NCBI GenBank assembly: GCA_900553635.1
Contig: USDU01000019.1
Span: 1 to 18,676 of the forward strand
Length of the DNA: 18,676 bases
DNA from: an uncultured Lachnospiraceae bacterium
GTDB lineage: Bacteria > Bacillota_A > Clostridia > Lachnospirales > Lachnospiraceae
Reading direction: 5' to 3'
In this document: positions 14,388 through 18,676 of the stretch, piece after piece
Layout: each line of letters begins with the position of its first letter
Numbering within the stretch: the stretch's first letter is position 1
Notes under the pieces: generated by a model
Database searches by the model: none
Seen by the model: the letters and a program-made list of their open reading frames with translations, nothing else
Told to the model about the DNA's origin: nothing
Position numbers and translations under genes: made by a program

Positions 14388-15170
14388 ATGCTGGATATAG
14401 AGAACATAACAGTTGCATATCATGGACAGCCGTTTTTGCGTGATTTCTCCCTGCATATGAAAAGAGGGGAAATTATCAGCCTGGTAGGTGAAAGCGGAAG
14501 CGGAAAGACTACGGCGATACGTTCCATTCTGGGACTTCTGCCACAGGAAGGAGAACTGGTATCCGGCGATATTTTGTTTGAGGGAAAGTCTCTTCCTGAA
14601 TACAGCGAAAAGGAAATGCAGAAACTCCGGGGGTCCAGGATATCCATGATTTTCCAGGATTCCGGAGCCATGCTGAATCCAATACGTAAAATCGGCTCGC
14701 AGTATATAGAATACATTCAGAAGCATGAAAAGCTGGGCCATAAAGCGGCGGAAGAAAAGGCGATGGCCATGCTGGAAGCCATGCGGCTGTCGGAGCCGGA
14801 GCGCATTATGAAGAGCTACAGCTTTCAGCTGTCCGGCGGTATGCGTCAGAGGGTCGGAATTGCTATGGCCATGACCTTTGAGCCGGAGCTGCTGCTGGCC
14901 GATGAGCCCACGGCTGCCCTGGACGTGACGACACAGGCGCAGATTGTGCGCCAGATGATGGAGCTGCGGAAAAATCACGGAACCTCCATTATCCTGGTAA
15001 CCCATAATCTGGGCGTGGCGGCATATATGTCAGATCGGATTGTGGTTATGCAGAATGGAAGGATCGTGGAAGAGGGAGACCGTAAGACGATACTGGAGCA
15101 GCCGGGCTGTGCGTATACCAGAAAACTGCTGGCTGCGGTTCCGAATATGTATGGAGAAGGCTATGTGTAA
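14388..15170 (+). CDS. ABC importer ATP-binding protein (DppD/NikD-like)
   Basis: The 260-residue ATPase has Walker A GESGSGKTT (34-42), Q-loop Gln90, signature LSGGMRQRV (148-156), Walker B LLLADEP (168-174) and the switch His in VTHNLG. It ends about 80 residues earlier than the usual DppD, so it lacks the C-terminal oligopeptide-type extension with cysteines that its partner has. This is also the usual form of NikD. The start follows AAAAGGGG. It lies 30 bases behind the binding-protein gene and overlaps the second ATPase gene by 8 nt. Confidence 0.92.
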   Translation: MLDIENITVAYHGQPFLRDFSLHMKRGEIISLVGESGSGKTTAIRSILGLLPQEGELVSGDILFEGKSLPEYSEKEMQKLRGSRISMIFQDSGAMLNPIRKIGSQYIEYIQKHEKLGHKAAEEKAMAMLEAMRLSEPERIMKSYSFQLSGGMRQRVGIAMAMTFEPELLLADEPTAALDVTTQAQIVRQMMELRKNHGTSIILVTHNLGVAAYMSDRIVVMQNGRIVEEGDRKTILEQPGCAYTRKLLAAVPNMYGEGYV

Positions 15171-16122
15171 GGAAAAAACACCAATTTTGGAGACTCGTCA
15201 TTTAAATAAGGTATTTACAGCCCCCGACGGACGCCCTTTGTACGCAAACAACGATATATCTTTAAAATTTTATGAAGGCGAGACCCTTGGAATTGCCGGG
15301 GAAAGCGGATGCGGCAAGAGTACGCTGGTGCGCGTGCTGTCGCTGCTTGAGCCGCCTACCGATGGGGAGCTTCTCCTGTTCGGCGAAAATGTCGCGGATT
15401 GGAAGGGGGAGAGAAAGCGGAAAATGCGCCGCCATATTCAGATGGTATTTCAGGATCCCACGGACTCATTTTCTCCCAGAATGAAGGTAAAGGATATTTT
15501 GTGCGAACCGCTGGAAAATTATGGACTGATAAAACTGTCGGAAAAAGCGGCGAAGGCGCGGGAGCTTCTGAAGATGGTGGAGCTTCCGGAGGAATTTGCA
15601 GAGCGGTATCCGCGCAGTATGTCAGGCGGTCAGAAGCAGCGTGTGGCGATTGCGCGCGCATTGGCCCTGGAGCCGGAAATCCTGATTTGCGATGAAGCCA
15701 CATCGGCGTTGGACGTATCAGTTCAGAAAAGTATCGTGGAGCTGCTGGTAAAGCTTCAGAGAGAGAAGCATACGTCGATTATTTTCATCTGTCATGATGT
15801 GGCGCTGATCCGCTCCGTGTCCCACAGAACGGCCATTATGTATCTGGGCTTTGTGGTGGAGCTTGCGGAAGGAAAGAAGCTGGGACGCGGCGTCTGCCAC
15901 CCCTATACAGAGGCCTTAAAAAGCGCGGTGTTTTCCCTGGATATGGATTTTGAAAAAGAGATAGAAAGCCTGGATTCCGAGATTCCAAGCCCCTTGGAAC
16001 GTCCGACAGGCTGTCCATTCCGGAACCGCTGTGAAAAATGCATGGAGATCTGCGCTGCAGAGAGGCCGCAGCTCCGGGAGGTGGAGAAAGGGCATTGGAT
16101 TGCCTGTCATCTGTATGCATGA
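15163..16122 (+). CDS. ABC importer ATP-binding protein (DppF/OppF/NikE-like)
   Basis: The 319-residue ATPase has Walker A GESGCGKST (46-54), the Q-loop in VFQDPTDSF, signature MSGGQKQRV (153-161) and Walker B ILICDEAT (173-180). The C-terminal oligopeptide-type domain contains the cysteine pattern CPFRNRCEKCMEIC, commonly seen in this family. I chose ATG 15163 (MCKEKTPILETRHL): GGAGAAGG is just upstream and the start overlaps the stop of the preceding ATPase gene by 8 nt. A start at 15151 is possible but would place the ribosome binding site within the gene. Confidence 0.92.
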   Translation: MCKEKTPILETRHLNKVFTAPDGRPLYANNDISLKFYEGETLGIAGESGCGKSTLVRVLSLLEPPTDGELLLFGENVADWKGERKRKMRRHIQMVFQDPTDSFSPRMKVKDILCEPLENYGLIKLSEKAAKARELLKMVELPEEFAERYPRSMSGGQKQRVAIARALALEPEILICDEATSALDVSVQKSIVELLVKLQREKHTSIIFICHDVALIRSVSHRTAIMYLGFVVELAEGKKLGRGVCHPYTEALKSAVFSLDMDFEKEIESLDSEIPSPLERPTGCPFRNRCEKCMEICAAERPQLREVEKGHWIACHLYA

Positions 16123-16143
16123 CAAGAAAGAGAGGACTATATC

Positions 16144-17133
16144 ATGTGGAAGATTGCAGGATTTTCTTTACAGCCGGGAGAAAAAAGAAGAGTGACGATA
16201 GAAATCCCGGTGGAAGAAGCAGGAGAGGAAAAAATGTATCCCATGCCGGCGACATTGATTTGCGGCTGCGGAAAAGGAAAGACCGTTCTGATTACAGCGG
16301 GAATCCATGCGGGAGAATACCCGGCTATTCCGGCCGTGATACAGGCGGCAGGGGAGATTCAGCCGGAGGGGCTGAACGGAAACCTGATTTTTATTCACTG
16401 CGTCAATACCAGCGGATTTTTTAAGAGAACCTTTGGCCTGATTCCGGAGGATGATTTCAATCTGAACGGACAGTATCCGGGAAAAGAGGGCGGAACCACG
16501 GGAGAACGGATTGCGGATTATTTTGTGCGCAATTTTTTTGATGAGATTGATTTTATGATGGATATGCATTCCGGGGGGCAGCAGGAGCCCCTGACGCCCT
16601 GTCTCTTCTATCCGCTGGCGGAGGCTGTGACGGAGGAAGCGCTGGCTGCGGCGCGCGCCCTGGATATCCCGTGGCTGATAGCTTCGACGGCTACGGCGGG
16701 GCAGTATTCTTACGCCGCGAATTATCATAAGGTTCCCGGACTTCTGGTAGAACGGGGATATGGCGGATTCTGCAAAAAGGAGTGGGTAGACGCTTATTAC
16801 AGAGATATTTTCCTGCTTTTGAAGCATTTGGAAATGTATGGTGATGTTGAAACAGAGGAACAGGTGTGTAAAAAAACGGTAGTTCCCAGAACCATCTATC
16901 TTACCTCGGATACGAAGGGAATCTGGCATACGGATCTCCATGAAAATGTGGAAGTGGCCCGAGGAGAACTTCTGGGATACTGTACGGATTTTTACGGAGA
17001 GGTAATCAAGAACTATTACGCGGAAGAGGATGGGGTTGTCTTCTATTATAATACAGGTTTATCTGTGGAAGAAGGCACAGCCCTGGTCGCGTATGGAATA
17101 AGGGAGTATATGATAGCAGATGAGGCAGGCTGA
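16144..17133 (+). CDS. AstE/AspA-like M14 metallohydrolase, unusual motif
   Basis: The family contains succinylglutamate desuccinylase and aspartoacylase, zinc enzymes that cleave amide bonds of acylated amino acids. The 329-residue protein shows the zinc site GIHAGEYP, with His55 and Glu58, and the third ligand in MDMHSGG (His142). The usual D-x-N-R-x-F-P-G motif reads NLNGQYPG, so the substrate-binding Arg is replaced by Gly109. A C-terminal beta domain with EEDGVVFYYNTGLSVEEGT fits the AspA/AstE group. The gene follows the importer by 21 bases and overlaps the exporter gene by 14 nt. In this setting it may cleave an imported or exported acyl-amino-acid or amide ligand; the true substrate is unknown. 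Confidence 0.85.
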   Translation: MWKIAGFSLQPGEKRRVTIEIPVEEAGEEKMYPMPATLICGCGKGKTVLITAGIHAGEYPAIPAVIQAAGEIQPEGLNGNLIFIHCVNTSGFFKRTFGLIPEDDFNLNGQYPGKEGGTTGERIADYFVRNFFDEIDFMMDMHSGGQQEPLTPCLFYPLAEAVTEEALAAARALDIPWLIASTATAGQYSYAANYHKVPGLLVERGYGGFCKKEWVDAYYRDIFLLLKHLEMYGDVETEEQVCKKTVVPRTIYLTSDTKGIWHTDLHENVEVARGELLGYCTDFYGEVIKNYYAEEDGVVFYYNTGLSVEEGTALVAYGIREYMIADEAG

Positions 17134-18469
17134 GCGGGGAGATTTAACACAGGGAGCCATTGGCAGAGGAATGCTTTTATTTGCGCTGCCGTTTCTGGGG
17201 AGCAGCCTGATTCAGCAGCTGTATAATACCGTCGATCTGATTTTTGTGGGAAGGCTTCTGGGCACGGACGCGGCGGCAGCCGTGGGCGCGGGAAGTCTTC
17301 TGATTACCCTGGTTCTGGGCTTCTTTACCGGAATGGGCGTGGGAGTAAGCGTGTCGGTATCCCATGCATACGGCGCAGGAAATCAGAAAGAGCTGCATAA
17401 TCTGATTCATTGCGCGGCAGGACTGGCACTGGCGGCTTCTGCCCTGTTGATTCTGTTCGGGATATTTCTTACGCCGGCTGTGCTACGTCTGATGAATACA
17501 CCGGAAGATATTATGGAGCTGGCCGTTGCCTACATCAGAATTTATTTTCTCAGTATGCTCCCGATGGTTTTTTATAATATCGGTTCCGGAATCCTGAGAG
17601 CCTTCGGAAATTCGCGTTCGCCGATGAATTATCAGCTGCTGGGCGGAATTGCCAATGTGGCGGGAAACGCGTTCTTCCTGTGCGTGCTGCACATGGGAGT
17701 GGAAGGAGTGGCGCTGGCCTCCCTGGTATCGCAGATGATGGCGGCTGTATTTACGGTAGGCCATCTAATGAAGCCGGATTTCGAATGCCGGTTACGGATC
17801 AGTGATATTGCGCTTAAGAAGCAGGTCTGCGGGAGAATCCTGAAAATCGGGATTCCGGCGGCAATTCAGTCTATGGTGATTACGCTGAGCAACCTGATTG
17901 TCCAGGCGCAGATCAACAGCCTCGGAATCGTAAGCATTGCGGCCTTCACTGCTTATTTTAAGGTGGAAAATTTTGTATATCTTCCCATCATGGCGTTTGG
18001 GCAGGCCAACACAACGTTCTGCGGGCAGAACTACGGAGCGGGAAAATGGGAAAGAATGCGGAAGGGAACGGGAGTCAGCATTCTGATGGGAATCCTTGTT
18101 ACCGTGACCATAAGCACGCTCCTTCTGACGCACGGATATGGCGTATTCAGCCTGTTTTCCCAGAATGCGGAAGTGATAGAGCTGGGAATCCGCATTGCGC
18201 AGGTAACCTTTCCCTTCTATTTTATATATGTATTTCTGGAGGGCTTTTCCGGAGCGCTGCGGGGAACGGGAAAAACAATGGGGCCGATGGCGGTTATCCT
18301 TGTAAATATGTGCGGAATCCGTATGCTGAGTCTCTGGTTCCTGATGCGGCATTATCACAGCGCGGAAGGAGTGGCCGGAATCTATCCGATCACCTGGATG
18401 ACTACGGCTGTCTGCCTGGGCGTGATGTATTGGCGACAGAACAAAAACCGGAAACTGGAAATTGGTTAA
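17120..18469 (+). CDS. MATE-family efflux transporter
   Basis: The 449-residue protein has about 12 membrane segments in two halves. The N-terminus reads GRGMLLFALPFLGSSLIQQL and NTVDLIFVGRLLG, the hallmark start of MATE proteins; the second half repeats the pattern (GIPAAIQSMVITLSNLIVQA). MATE proteins export cationic or organic compounds by coupling to Na+ or H+. The start at 17120 is 14 nt inside the M14 gene, with only a weak GGGAG upstream, so translation probably depends on the gene before it. As the last gene of the riboswitch operon, it is likely to move a compound related to the imported substrate. Confidence 0.93.
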   Translation: MRQAERGDLTQGAIGRGMLLFALPFLGSSLIQQLYNTVDLIFVGRLLGTDAAAAVGAGSLLITLVLGFFTGMGVGVSVSVSHAYGAGNQKELHNLIHCAAGLALAASALLILFGIFLTPAVLRLMNTPEDIMELAVAYIRIYFLSMLPMVFYNIGSGILRAFGNSRSPMNYQLLGGIANVAGNAFFLCVLHMGVEGVALASLVSQMMAAVFTVGHLMKPDFECRLRISDIALKKQVCGRILKIGIPAAIQSMVITLSNLIVQAQINSLGIVSIAAFTAYFKVENFVYLPIMAFGQANTTFCGQNYGAGKWERMRKGTGVSILMGILVTVTISTLLLTHGYGVFSLFSQNAEVIELGIRIAQVTFPFYFIYVFLEGFSGALRGTGKTMGPMAVILVNMCGIRMLSLWFLMRHYHSAEGVAGIYPITWMTTAVCLGVMYWRQNKNRKLEIG

Positions 18470-18476
18470 AATCACT

Positions 18477-18531
18477 AAAAAGTGGGCGGAAAGTTTGTGA
18501 AATTTATAAAAACTTTTCTCCCACTTTTTTT
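18477..18531 (+). terminator. Terminator of the riboswitch operon
   Basis: Arms AAAAAGTGGG-C-GGAAAGTTT and AAACTTTT-C-TCCCACTTTTT pair with small internal mismatches and run into a T tract at 18525-18531. It lies directly behind the MATE gene. Confidence 0.82.
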
Positions 18532-18541
18532 GAAAAAAACC

Positions 18542-18570
18542 TTGCATTTCCCCGGAACTTCCTGTATAAT
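18542..18570 (+). promoter_or_regulatory. Promoter of a transcript leaving the window
   Basis: TTGCAT at 18542-18547 and TATAAT at 18565-18570 are 17 bases apart. Transcription would start near 18577. Confidence 0.7.
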
Positions 18571-18576
18571 TGCAAC

Positions 18577-18676
18577 TGTTGTGACATTGATAGCTATGAA
18601 GCGTGAGGTTGCTGCCCATGAGGCAGGTTTTCCGTGGAGCGAATGTCAAGTTAGGAAACTGGCGACAAGTCACTGT
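18577..18676 (+). promoter_or_regulatory. Structured 5' leader RNA, partial (candidate ribosomal protein leader)
   Basis: The transcript start is rich in pairings: GTGAC (18581-18585) with GTCAC (18669-18673) closes the structure, CTGCC/GGCAG (18612-18616 and 18622-18626) form a hairpin, and TGTC/GACA with AGTT/AACT (18644-18667) form another. No start codon with a good ribosome binding site is seen before the window ends. The sequence reminds me of leaders before ribosomal protein operons (S10/rpsJ type) in Lachnospiraceae, but this is memory and not verified. Confidence 0.4.

Noticed and set aside
16168..16941. Open frame of 257 codons on the minus strand
   Set aside because: It is antisense to the M14 gene and has no recognisable domain.
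17792..18673. Open frame of 293 codons on the minus strand
   Set aside because: It covers the MATE gene in reverse and crosses a terminator and a promoter; the residue pattern is not protein-like.
1..18676. CRISPR array, tRNA or rRNA genes
   Set aside because: No regularly spaced long repeats, cloverleaf with a conserved T arm, or rRNA-like stretches were seen on either strand.

Overview
The window looks like chromosomal DNA of a spore-forming, gut-type Clostridia bacterium, most likely a Lachnospiraceae. Evidence: a SpoIIID fragment, a DUF5685 gene, a PadR-DUF1700-DUF4097 gene set, strong TTGACA/TATAAT-type promoters with GGAGG-type ribosome binding sites, and typical Clostridia gene families. 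No tRNA, rRNA or CRISPR array was seen.

Region 1 (1-2735) is the right end of a mobile element that is cut off by the window start. It carries a ParR-like ribbon-helix-helix protein, a gene-poor stretch with short repeats and a terminator, a 50-residue small protein, and a SpoIVCA-type large serine recombinase with its own promoter. The recombinase gene runs into the 3' part of spoIIID (2727-2882), which encodes the mother-cell sporulation regulator and here lacks its start and N-terminal half. This is the layout of the sigK skin element moved to another sporulation gene: a recombinase at the edge of an insertion that splits a mother-cell gene and could restore it by excision. It is the most interesting feature of the window.

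Region 2 (2963-5167, minus strand) is an envelope-stress-like operon: padR, DUF1700, DUF4097 and a small PspC protein. The first three overlap by 4 nt. The promoter sits inside a long AT-rich palindrome that is probably the PadR operator.

Region 3 (5209-7688, plus strand) holds a beta-class carbonic anhydrase, then a two-gene unit of DUF5685 and a J-domain protein, closed by a terminator.

Region 4 (7778-10558, minus strand) holds a split threonine/serine exporter (two ThrE-family halves), a class I SAM-dependent methyltransferase and a YbaK/ProX-type prolyl-tRNA editing protein, read from a promoter at 10530-10558.

Region 5 (10641-18531, plus strand) is a cobalamin-riboswitch operon: promoter, aptamer, terminator, then two permeases, a lipoprotein substrate-binding protein and two ATPases of the Dpp/Nik family, an AstE/AspA-like M14 protein and a MATE exporter. 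The genes overlap or nearly touch. I infer uptake of cobalt, a corrinoid or a metal chelate, with a linked hydrolase and exporter.

Region 6 (18542-18676) is a strong promoter followed by a structured leader RNA whose gene lies outside the window.
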